Assembly: GCA_023145965.1 (NCBI GenBank)
Contig: JAGLDC010000036.1
Location: 1-57,919, forward strand
Direction: 5' to 3'
Origin: a bacterium
GTDB taxonomy: Bacteria > UBP14 > UBA6098
DNA: 57,919 nt
Shown here: piece by piece, positions 23,356 to 30,926 of the stretch
Position numbering within the stretch: the stretch's first letter is position 1
Layout of the letters: each line of letters starts with the position of its first letter
Translations under genes and position numbers: made by a program
The notes under the pieces: model-generated
Databases searched by the model: none
The model's input: the letters and a program-made list of their open reading frames with translations, nothing else
Told to the model about the DNA's origin: nothing

Positions 23356-23787
23356 CTATTCTATTGTGAGCGCTGTAGGTTGTTGTGCGATGTGCGGGTG
23401 CTCGGGACCGGCATAGACATGGAGTTTCTTAAAAAGCCTTCTTCCAAGACGATTTTTCGGTAACATGCCTTTAACAGCGTGCTCGATAAGTCGTTCGGGA
23501 TTCTTTTCAAGAACTTCTCCCCATTTTTTCTCGCGTTGACCACCCGGATAACCGCTAAAGCTCTTATGCACATTCATTTCGAGCTTTTTACCTGTAACCC
23601 GAATCTTATCTGCATTAATTACAATAACATGGTCACCGGTATCAAGATGGGGTGTATAAATGGGTTTTTCCTTACCGCGAATAATTCGTGCAACTTTGGT
23701 TGCCATACGCCCCAGGATAAGCCCATCGGCGTCTATGACCCACCACTTATGGTCGATCGCTTCCTTCTTTGGTGTAAGCGATTTCAT
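23356..23787 (-). CDS. rplM: 50S ribosomal protein L13
   Basis: The 143-residue product shows WWVIDADGLILGRMATKVARIIRGK, TGDHVIVINADKIRVTGKK, SGYPGG and AVKGMLPKNRLGRRLFKKLHVY, all typical of L13. It is the first gene of the rplM-rpsI-rpsB-tsf-pyrH-frr run, which reads on the minus strand from a promoter candidate at 23867-23894. Confidence 0.98.
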   Translation of the reverse strand: MKSLTPKKEAIDHKWWVIDADGLILGRMATKVARIIRGKEKPIYTPHLDTGDHVIVINADKIRVTGKKLEMNVHKSFSGYPGGQREKKWGEVLEKNPERLIEHAVKGMLPKNRLGRRLFKKLHVYAGPEHPHIAQQPTALTIE

Positions 23788-23866
23788 CGTTTAACCTCTT
23801 TTTAAAAAACTCAAATTAACTCCTAAGAGCGATAGAACTATAGCATTCTCTCGCAAAACAAGCCAT

Positions 23867-23894
23867 AATTTATTGAATAATCGAGACAAGTCAA
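23867..23894 (-). promoter_or_regulatory. Candidate sigma70-type promoter of the rplM operon
   Basis: Read on the minus strand, TTGACT (23889-23894) is followed after 16 bases by TAAATT (23867-23872). This would start transcription about 70 bases before the rplM start codon. Confidence 0.45.
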
Positions 23895-24166
23895 GCTAAA
23901 AAAGTCTCAGGCATAAAAAAAAATAGGGTTTTTCAGAAAAAAATCACTTATTAAATTTGCCATTTTAAGGTGTTGCTTCTGTTTAAATAAGTTGTGACTA
24001 TTAATGCGAAATTTAGATCCTAAGTGTTTCTTGTTTCCAATAATATTTGATTGCTAGCAAAATATCGATTGTGGTCACTGAAAAATTCCATTACAACTAA
24101 GAATTGCAAAAACAAACCGAAGTCAAACCTATCAAATCAGCAAAACAATTTCTACTTTCGTAAAAT

Positions 24167-24328
24167 GCCGGGGGGCATCGCATTTCTTCATCGAATGGAA
24201 AGCTCGCTTTCCATTCGATGAAGAAATAAGCGTGAGGCTGGAGCAAATAGGTTGTGAATAAACCAAAAAAAAGACCAGCCTCACGCCGCCTTCGAGACCG
24301 AAGGTCGAGAAGGTCGATGCCCCCCGGC
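24167..24328. other. Cloverleaf-like structured element (four-way junction), function unknown
   Basis: A perfect 14-bp outer stem, GCCGGGGGGCATCG (24167-24180) with CGATGCCCCCCGGC (24315-24328), encloses three hairpins. Hairpin 1 is a 22-bp near-perfect palindrome (24182-24203 with 24206-24227). Hairpin 2 is a 12-bp stem, GCGTGAGGCTGG (24230-24241) with CCAGCCTCACGC (24275-24286), whose 33-base loop contains a GGTT/AACC mini-stem. Hairpin 3 is CCTTC/GAAGG (24289-24293 and 24309-24313), GA/GA opposed pairs, then GACC/GGTC around a GAA loop. All arms are perfect. It lies between the divergent rplM and aminotransferase genes, outside the rplM leader if the promoter at 23867 is right, and ends 95 bases before the aminotransferase ATG. 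It may be a structured RNA or a mobile palindromic element. The remaining 23895-24166 is AT-rich with nothing recognised. Confidence 0.8.
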
Positions 24329-24423
24329 GGCTTGGAAAATGGGCCACTAATTACATTCGGTATTAGCGGAAGCGCATAAAATTATCCTTGCTATCTTCGG
24401 CTCTGTGCTTAATTTGAGTCATT

Positions 24424-25566
24424 ATGAAACTATATTCAAGAAGACTCGAATCGTTCCTCGCCTATCCTTTTGCAGAGATTGATAAAGCTAAGCGAGAAGC
24501 CGCTAAACGAATGCGCATTGTCGATTTTGGTGTCGGTGATCCTGATATTCAAACATACAAGGATATTCAGGGAGCACTCGTAGCTGGACTCGTAGCGGGT
24601 GAAGCACATAAATACCCTAGTTATTGCGGAGAGGAAAATTTCAGACGCTCGGCGGCAACCTATATCCTCAATCGCTGGAGAGTTAAACTTAACCCGGATA
24701 ACGAGATATTAGCCCTTATAGGCTCGAAAGAAGGAGTAGCACATCTTCCGCTAGCCATACTTAATCCGGGAGATATCGCATGTTACCCCGATCCGGGATA
24801 CCCTGTTTATAAAGCAGGCATAGTTTTCGCTGGCGCTAAAGCAATTCCAATAAGGCTTAGCGAGAAAAATGGCTTTCTCCCTTCTCTCGATGAAATACCT
24901 CCAAAAACAAAGCTTGTCTGGTTAAACTATCCAAACAACCCAACAGCGCAAACCGCACCAGAGGCATTCTGGGTAGAGGCCATCGAACACGCAAGAAAAA
25001 ACGGATATCTTCTTGTTAACGATGCCGCTTATTCCGAAATTTTTTCAGGTGAAAAACCCTCCGGGCCACTAGCAGTAGGCGGTAAAGATGTTGCTCTCGA
25101 GATTCATTCACTTAGCAAACCGTTTTCAATGTGCGGTTGGCGTGTTGGATTTGCAGCTGGTAACGCCGATGCGATAGCGGCTCTCGGTGCATTAAAAAAG
25201 AACATCGACTCAGGTGTTTTCCGTCCAATTCAGGATGCCGCACGAGCTGCTCTCGATAATTTTGACAGCTTCATTCCACCGGTAAGAAAAATATACAATA
25301 AACGAGTAGCAACTTTAAGAGAGGCTCTTGTTTCCCTTGGATGGAAAGTGTATCCGAGCAAAGCAACTTTTTATATATGGACGAAGGTGCCTACAAAAGA
25401 AACCAGTGCAGAGTTCTCAAAGCGCCTCATCGACGAATGCGGTGTCGTTACGCTCCCTGGATCTGCTATGGGAAATGGTGGCGAGGGCTATATTCGATTT
25501 TCACTCACAATCCCAGATTATGATATAGAGCTGGGAATAGAACGCTTGAGAGAATTGAAGTTATGA
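24424..25566 (+). CDS. Class I/II PLP aminotransferase, LL-diaminopimelate aminotransferase-like
   Basis: The 380-residue fold-type I enzyme shows FGVGDPDIQT, HKYPSYCGEENFRR, IGSKEGVAHLPLAILNPGD, PDPGYPVYKAG, LNYPNNPTAQTA, NDAAYSEIF, the PLP lysine motif SLSKPFSMCGWRVGF and a C-terminal GYIRFSLT Arg motif. The order and wording fit the DapL-like group, which makes LL-diaminopimelate for lysine and peptidoglycan in one step. Other aminotransferases of the class are not excluded. The next gene starts within its stop (ATGA), so an operon is likely. The cloverleaf element lies just upstream. Confidence 0.85.
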   Translation: MKLYSRRLESFLAYPFAEIDKAKREAAKRMRIVDFGVGDPDIQTYKDIQGALVAGLVAGEAHKYPSYCGEENFRRSAATYILNRWRVKLNPDNEILALIGSKEGVAHLPLAILNPGDIACYPDPGYPVYKAGIVFAGAKAIPIRLSEKNGFLPSLDEIPPKTKLVWLNYPNNPTAQTAPEAFWVEAIEHARKNGYLLVNDAAYSEIFSGEKPSGPLAVGGKDVALEIHSLSKPFSMCGWRVGFAAGNADAIAALGALKKNIDSGVFRPIQDAARAALDNFDSFIPPVRKIYNKRVATLREALVSLGWKVYPSKATFYIWTKVPTKETSAEFSKRLIDECGVVTLPGSAMGNGGEGYIRFSLTIPDYDIELGIERLRELKL

Positions 25567-26303
25567 GAAAGGTCTTTCTTCTAATTTGTTTTGCCTTTAT
25601 CGCCGCTTTACCTATTTATGGTGGGGTAAATCGCGATTCGCTTCAAGCAGCCGTTGCTGAAGAACTTCAGGATAAAATATTTCGCGGTGAGATACTAATT
25701 CATTTCCCGCTTGTCGTTTTCCCATTGGATTCAGCCGGCGGCGATGTAGCCTGGATACCTATACCGGAAATGGGTTTTCGCTTCACTCCAACCATTTCAT
25801 TTCGTGGAGGTTGGTTCGCTTTCCCTATCAGACTGATGGGCATGTTCCCTTTCACCGACGATTGGGTGGCTCTCGGCGATGCTTCCGTTTCCTTTGAGGC
25901 ACATATCCCTCCGGTTCATGCCGGAGTTCATTATAGATTCATGCGTGGTAAGGTGTATCCTGTTAAAGGAGAAGGATATGCCCATATCACCGGTATCGAC
26001 CTAGGAATACCCATCGAAGGATTATCGGGCACGGGTGTTTCTCTAGACTGGATAACCTATGCCAAACTCGAAATTGGCAGAACATATCAACAAAGCGGCA
26101 TATCTTGGGACTATTATGACGGGAATGTCCTAACTCTATCACCATATTGGACATTCTCCCCCGGTGACTATGGCGAAATCACTCTTGCCTATCGTTTCCC
26201 GCTTTTACAGACATTCAAGGGCTACGACGATGAAACTCAAGCGACTTATGATGTCGGTAAAGGGAGTTTTTCAATGGTCGAGTTCAGATATGTCTATCCA
26301 TAA
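25563..26303 (+). CDS. Exported protein of unknown function, possibly barrel-type
   Basis: Not recognised. The 246-residue product has a signal peptide (residues 5-20, cut near IYG-GV). It is rich in aromatic and Gly residues in alternating stretches (MGFRFTPTISFRGGWFAFPIR, HAGVHYRFMRGKVYP, SPGDYGEITLAYRFPLLQ) and ends in EFRYVYP. This suggests a beta-rich envelope protein, perhaps outer-membrane. It is coupled to the aminotransferase by a 4-base overlap and overlaps the next gene by 14 bases. Confidence 0.7.
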   Translation: MRKVFLLICFAFIAALPIYGGVNRDSLQAAVAEELQDKIFRGEILIHFPLVVFPLDSAGGDVAWIPIPEMGFRFTPTISFRGGWFAFPIRLMGMFPFTDDWVALGDASVSFEAHIPPVHAGVHYRFMRGKVYPVKGEGYAHITGIDLGIPIEGLSGTGVSLDWITYAKLEIGRTYQQSGISWDYYDGNVLTLSPYWTFSPGDYGEITLAYRFPLLQTFKGYDDETQATYDVGKGSFSMVEFRYVYP

Positions 26304-27393
26304 CCGAAAGATAAAAAAATCCGCAAACCGTTTAATTTTACTTCTGCTGATTCTAACATTTATCTCCCTTTCATGTAAATCGACTGAGCAAAAGAGCCAT
26401 TCGAACATATGTATCGACTGCCCATGGATAGAGCAACAACCCAAATTAAAATTGTTCGCAGTTGGCGACATGATGTTCGCGCGAGGAGTGGCCAGACATA
26501 TCGATACTACAAATTATTATAGGCCTTTAAGTTCTGTTATTCACTCATTAGAGTCAGCCGATATTTTAACAGGAAATCTTGAAAGCCCAATAAGCAATAT
26601 CGGAGCGGCAATAGATAAAAAATATGTTTTTAGGGCGGATACCGAAATGATTGCTGTCCTCGAAGATGCCGGTTTCGACGTTCTAAATATCGCTAACAAT
26701 CACGCTTTTGATTACGGACTCTCTTGCTTTTGCGATTGTCTCGATAGATTCGAGCACTCCAATATCAAACTAGTTGGAGGAGGACGAAACCTCGCCGAAT
26801 CACTCGAGCCAAAATTCATCAATGTAAAAGGAATCAGATTGGGTTTTCTCGGTTTTAACGATACCCGAACAAACTACATAGGAAAAAATAAACCCTCATG
26901 TGCCCCAGCACACGATCCGTTCGTGTTCGAGGCAATATCCAAAACAAAAATGAATTGCGATATATTGATTGTCAATATTCACTGGGGCGAAGAGTATTTC
27001 CTTTATCCAACCGAAAGGCAAATCGCTCTCGGCCATGCTCTAGTCGATTCTGGAGTAGATGTCGTTCTCGGACATCATTCGCATTCCTGGCAAGCAGTCG
27101 AGTTCTATGGCGACCGTCTGATTGCCTACTCTCTGGGTAATTTTGTCTTCGATCAGCGCGATTTGATGAATAATCTCACCGGAATACTCGAAATCGAATT
27201 TGAAGGCAATAAAATCGAACATGTAAAAATCTCGCCCGTCGAACTCCTCACAACACCAAAACAACCGCGTCCGGCAACATCGCCCTATAAAAACATCTAT
27301 TTCGGTTATCTTCAAGAATGCCAACTCAAATTCTCCACCGAAGTAAATTGGGCAAATGAAACCGAAAACAAGATCGATGTGAAACCTAGATAA
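26290..27393 (+). CDS. CapA-like lipoprotein (poly-gamma-glutamate synthesis protein family)
   Basis: The start at 26290 gives MSIHNRKIKKS followed by a lipoprotein signal ending FISLSC; longer in-frame starts would overlap the previous gene by up to 140 bases. The 367-residue product carries the metallophosphoesterase-like CapA motifs FAVGDMMFARG, LTGNLESPIS, NIANNHAFDYG, FLGFNDTR, VNIHWGEEY, VVLGHHSH and IAYSLGNFVFDQ. Family members take part in capsule or polyglutamate synthesis or act as envelope hydrolases; the substrate here is open. It is the third gene of a small operon. Confidence 0.87.
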   Translation: MSIHNRKIKKSANRLILLLLILTFISLSCKSTEQKSHSNICIDCPWIEQQPKLKLFAVGDMMFARGVARHIDTTNYYRPLSSVIHSLESADILTGNLESPISNIGAAIDKKYVFRADTEMIAVLEDAGFDVLNIANNHAFDYGLSCFCDCLDRFEHSNIKLVGGGRNLAESLEPKFINVKGIRLGFLGFNDTRTNYIGKNKPSCAPAHDPFVFEAISKTKMNCDILIVNIHWGEEYFLYPTERQIALGHALVDSGVDVVLGHHSHSWQAVEFYGDRLIAYSLGNFVFDQRDLMNNLTGILEIEFEGNKIEHVKISPVELLTTPKQPRPATSPYKNIYFGYLQECQLKFSTEVNWANETENKIDVKPR

Positions 27394-27394
27394 T

Positions 27395-27492
27395 TTGTGA
27401 CAAAAAAAGCGCGAACTGGAACAAAAGACGCTGGCGCGTGAGAAAGGGGTTGGCGCAAAATTTGCCTGAATTGCAAATTTCGTGACAGCGTT
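27395..27492. repeat. Intergenic MITE-like repeat, copy C (half length, inverted)
   Basis: ACGCTGGCGCG (27428-27438) to CGTGACAGCG (27481-27490) is the reverse complement of the right half of copies A and B (GCTGTCACGAAATTTG to GCGCCAGCG). It contains GCAAAATTTGC and TGCAAATTTCG. It directly follows the CapA-like gene. The remaining part of the gap to the rpsG promoter (27510-27697) shows nothing recognised. Confidence 0.7.
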
Positions 27493-27697
27493 CATACGAC
27501 TCGACAAACATTATTTGAAGCTAGCCACTAGTCTTCCAGGAAATCCTCATAACTATTCTACTTGTTTCGCAAGGCAGTAGGATTGCTAGATAAAATAGAA
27601 TATTTATTAGCAAACAATTATTGCCACAGACTATACTGAAAGCCGATTTGAAGATAAAGATGCTCCCTAATTCAAAATAAAATTTTAGAAAAATATC

Positions 27698-27725
27698 TTG
27701 ACAATAACGGAAACATAAATATTCT
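27698..27725 (+). promoter_or_regulatory. Sigma70-type promoter of rpsG
   Basis: A consensus -35 TTGACA (27698-27703) is followed after 16 bases by TATTCT (27720-27725), with rpsG starting 69 bases downstream. Confidence 0.7.
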
Positions 27726-27794
27726 ACTTAACTTGTAAGCGCCGCAAATCGGTGCCATATTTATTTGGATAATTGTTATTTATGGAGGAGATAA

Positions 27795-28265
27795 ATGCCA
27801 AGACGCAGAAGACCCCAAAAAAGGACAATCGAACCTGATTTCAAGTATGATTCTAAACTTGTAGCCAAGTTTATCAATTACATCATGCTTCAAGGTAAAA
27901 AATCTACCTCACAAAACATCGTTTATGATGCTTTCGATATTATCGAAGAGCGTACCCAACAAAAAGGTATAGATGTTTTTGAAAAAGCAGTAGAGAATAG
28001 CCGCCCTCAGCTAACCGTCAAACCAAGGCGTGTCGGAGGTGCAACATATCAAGTTCCGATTGAAGTGCCCGAAGGTAGGCAAATAACACTTGCTCTTAAA
28101 TGGCTTATACAATTTTCCCGTGCCCGTGGAGACCACGGCATGTCAAGGAAGCTCGCTAATGAATTGATCGCAGCCTCGGAAAACGAGGGAGGAGCGGTCA
28201 AGAAGAAGGTCGATACCCACAAAATGGCAAAAGCGAATAGAGCTTTTGCACATTATCGTTGGTAA
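27795..28265 (+). CDS. rpsG: 30S ribosomal protein S7
   Basis: The 156-residue product begins MPRRRRPQKRTIEPD and has KFINYIMLQGKKSTSQNIVYDAF, VENSRPQLTVKPRRVGGATYQVP, FSRARGDHGMSRKLANELIAA and the C-terminal NRAFAHYRW, all diagnostic of S7, which nucleates 30S head assembly. GGAGG is seven bases before the ATG. Unusually, it stands alone with its own promoter and terminator, without rpsL before it or fusA/tuf after it. Confidence 0.98.
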   Translation: MPRRRRPQKRTIEPDFKYDSKLVAKFINYIMLQGKKSTSQNIVYDAFDIIEERTQQKGIDVFEKAVENSRPQLTVKPRRVGGATYQVPIEVPEGRQITLALKWLIQFSRARGDHGMSRKLANELIAASENEGGAVKKKVDTHKMAKANRAFAHYRW

Positions 28266-28309
28266 GACACTTTTTCCGAAATTAGTTTCGTAAAAAGCGA
28301 TCTAGTTTA

Positions 28310-28338
28310 AATAGCGCCTTTCGGGGTGCTATTTTTTT
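28310..28338 (+). terminator. Rho-independent terminator of rpsG
   Basis: AATAGCGCC (28310-28318) pairs with GGTGCTATT (28325-28333) with one G-T pair, followed by a T run. It lies 45 bases after the rpsG stop. Confidence 0.85.
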
Positions 28339-28418
28339 ATCTCGTTTTTTTGCTGGATTTCGTCCATTTTAATCTTTAGTATAATCGACAATAACCAAAC
28401 GGTCATGGTGGAGAAACT

Positions 28419-29690
28419 ATGAACTTAACAGGTATTATTAAAAACTTAGAGAAAACGAAAACCGATAGAGAATTCAGGTTAGATGTAATTCTCAAAAACA
28501 TTATCGGAATAGACAAGATTCACCCAAAGACGAAAAATAGGCAAGTTTCAATCATCAGAGCCTTTTCGAAATTCGCACCAGATCCTTGCAAGGGAGACCT
28601 TATAGTTCTGAGCGAAAAGGAGACGAAGGAATTTTATCAAGACCTTTCAAAATCGAATATAATCGGGCAAAAAGAAATTGGAAAAGTTTCCGCTGAACCA
28701 GATGATTTCAATTTTGATGGTTATTCCGAGATTCGTTTGTCTAATAGCATTGTATCGCTGTTTATTTCCCCGCGCCGGGGAGGTTCGATATATAAAGTAT
28801 CGACCCCATACGCAAGCGATCTTATTGACGATCTTGTTATCAACGGAATACGCGGACAGGTCGAAACCGGGATTCGGTTAGCTGGAAACGGTGATTTCAA
28901 ACCGGAAAAGGAGAAATTCAAGCTTCTTGACCTAAATGCGAAAGCGAGTTTTAACGGCAAAAAAAGGGCAGTCCGCATGCGCGCAAAATCGGCGGGATTG
29001 AAAATCGACTTGGCGATTCAGCTGACCCAAAATTCACCCATTATCGAACTCGATTATCTGATCAGCAACTTTGATAAAAAGGGTAAAGGGAAGGATTTAG
29101 CCCCAAGTTTAAGGCTTAGCTCACTGGCGGTGGGCGAAAAACTCGCTGGCACAATTTTAATTGACTCAAACGGCGAGACATATAGGTTTTATTGTCCTGA
29201 ATCGATCCCCCCATGGGCGTGGCGCGAAGATTGGGTTTCGTATTCCGGCAATATCCACTTTGATAACAGCGGCTTTGTGGCTATAAGACACTCCAAAAAA
29301 AGAAACGGCCTTCTGCTTTCCTTCGAAAGCAAAAAAACCTCGAGGTTATGGGCTATGATCGAGGCTCTGTTGCCAAATGTAAGGATATACAGTAAAAAAA
29401 AGCAGTTAATGAAGAACAAAACTTCAAGGTTTTCCTATAAGTTAATCCCCTTCGATAACCTCATTATCGCCAATGGAATCGGACTGGCTTACGTCAGGGG
29501 ACATCATGATCTCTTTATCTTTGCGGTAGGGAAACTTCATAACGAAATATCCGCCGAAACTTCCGAGGGCAACATTAAACTCGATATGGTAAAAGTAGGA
29601 GATAATCTAGCTTGTGCAACTGTGCCAATAGAAACAAAAGCCATTATATTGCCTGACAAAAATCTCACACTCGAGGTTAACAATGAATAA
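28419..29690 (+). CDS. DUF1926-like (GH57-associated C-domain) stand-alone protein
   Basis: The 423-residue product has no signal peptide. From about residue 88 it resembles the beta-sandwich domain found after the catalytic barrel of family-57 glucanotransferases/amylases: DFNFDGYSEIRLSNS, FISPRRGGSIYKVS, DLIDDL, and later IIELDYLISNF. The GH57 catalytic barrel itself is missing, and the first 85 residues are unrecognised. It might bind or sense glucans, or be a diverged mutarotase-like protein. It overlaps the next gene by eight bases, implying a joint role. Identification rests on a few motifs only. Confidence 0.5.
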   Translation: MNLTGIIKNLEKTKTDREFRLDVILKNIIGIDKIHPKTKNRQVSIIRAFSKFAPDPCKGDLIVLSEKETKEFYQDLSKSNIIGQKEIGKVSAEPDDFNFDGYSEIRLSNSIVSLFISPRRGGSIYKVSTPYASDLIDDLVINGIRGQVETGIRLAGNGDFKPEKEKFKLLDLNAKASFNGKKRAVRMRAKSAGLKIDLAIQLTQNSPIIELDYLISNFDKKGKGKDLAPSLRLSSLAVGEKLAGTILIDSNGETYRFYCPESIPPWAWREDWVSYSGNIHFDNSGFVAIRHSKKRNGLLLSFESKKTSRLWAMIEALLPNVRIYSKKKQLMKNKTSRFSYKLIPFDNLIIANGIGLAYVRGHHDLFIFAVGKLHNEISAETSEGNIKLDMVKVGDNLACATVPIETKAIILPDKNLTLEVNNE

Positions 29691-30912
29691 CATGAAAATC
29701 AATAAGATCACTGCGGGAATAGACTGGGAAATCCCTTTGGTTGATAAGTTTTCCGGTAAGAGTGCAGGAAAAGACAAGATTGCAAAATTAGTTGAAAAGG
29801 CCCTAATTATTGCCCCGGAGCTCGAGATCGGTGAAGATATAGATCTTGTAGAAATCCGTGTCGGTATGGCAACCTCCTACTCCGAGCTGCGAGATAAGAC
29901 AGAACGGGCATTTCAGCTCACAGAGAAACTCGCCACCGAACTGAAGGCAATACTCGTTCCCATGGGTTACCGTGAGGCTGACCATAATCCCGCAGGAGGG
30001 CATGTGCATTTTGGCTCTATCGAAAGCTTCGAGCAGGCTGCTATAATATATAACCGAATTATGCCCTTCACTCCGGCATTTGTGGCACTAGCTTCTTCGA
30101 GTCCGAGTCTCGATGGCAACTTTAAGAGCTATCGGGTTAAACTCGATGCTTGCGGATGCTCTCAACCTATGACATTGATTGATCCCGAATTAAGCTATGG
30201 GCATTGGGGGAGCGATATTTGCATAAAATATCCCGATAAAGCTACAGTCGAACTTCGCTCGAACGACAGTCAGCCCGATCCTCAAACTATGTGCCAAATA
30301 GCCACACTATATATAGGGCTCTGTGCTGCGCTTCTCGATAGTGACACTGTGCCTTTCGAACCAAACCTAATAGATTACGGCGTGAATAGGCTAAATGCCT
30401 GTATCAACGGAATGCAAGCGACATTCAGATTGAAGGGGAAGATGATCGGGATTTCAGAGATAGTGAGAGAATATATTCTCCCTATGGCTGCAAAGGGTCT
30501 TCGAAATTGGGGATTGCCCGATAACGGTTTTTCTCAAATCGAGTCCATGTGCGAAAAGCGGATTTCCCCAGCTGATTGGATTTCTGAGCTCACTAGCGGT
30601 ATTAGAGACCCATGGATGTTCATCGGTGAGATGACACGTATATATTCGCGTGGGTCCAGTTTCGGGAAATGGCTAGAAACCGCTGAAACTCGGCAAGAAA
30701 AAGCCTTCACTGAACCGGAAGAAATCCTGCTGGGTTCACTCGGCGTGAATACTCCATTATGCTTTGCTTTTCAATCTCTACCTTGGCCGAGAACTCACAC
30801 AGAGAGACTCGCAGATAAACTAGTCGAGAAGGGACTTATAAGAAAACACCTCGGGAAGAAAAATGAAATCCTTCTCGATAGGATAGACCTTTTAGAAAAA
30901 TATCCTGACTAA
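29683..30912 (+). CDS. Glutamate-cysteine ligase family 2-like (carboxylate-amine ligase) protein
   Basis: The 409-residue soluble protein shows GIDWEIPLV near the start, VEIRVGMATSYSELRD, the conserved NPAGGHVHFGS with two His, ALASSSPSLDGN, and ELRSNDSQPDPQTMCQIATLYIG. These are the landmark blocks of the GCS2/YbdK group, which join an amino acid carboxylate to an amine with ATP. The true substrates are unknown; classical glutathione synthesis is unlikely given the divergence. An alternative start three codons later (29692) is possible. It is coupled to the DUF1926-like gene. Confidence 0.65.
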   Translation: MNNMKINKITAGIDWEIPLVDKFSGKSAGKDKIAKLVEKALIIAPELEIGEDIDLVEIRVGMATSYSELRDKTERAFQLTEKLATELKAILVPMGYREADHNPAGGHVHFGSIESFEQAAIIYNRIMPFTPAFVALASSSPSLDGNFKSYRVKLDACGCSQPMTLIDPELSYGHWGSDICIKYPDKATVELRSNDSQPDPQTMCQIATLYIGLCAALLDSDTVPFEPNLIDYGVNRLNACINGMQATFRLKGKMIGISEIVREYILPMAAKGLRNWGLPDNGFSQIESMCEKRISPADWISELTSGIRDPWMFIGEMTRIYSRGSSFGKWLETAETRQEKAFTEPEEILLGSLGVNTPLCFAFQSLPWPRTHTERLADKLVEKGLIRKHLGKKNEILLDRIDLLEKYPD

Positions 30913-30926
30913 AGGCAAACTGGATA

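Noticed and set aside
24167-24328. The cloverleaf as a tRNA
   Set aside because: Arms are far too long (14, 22 and 12 bp), there is no CCA end, T-loop or anticodon arrangement.
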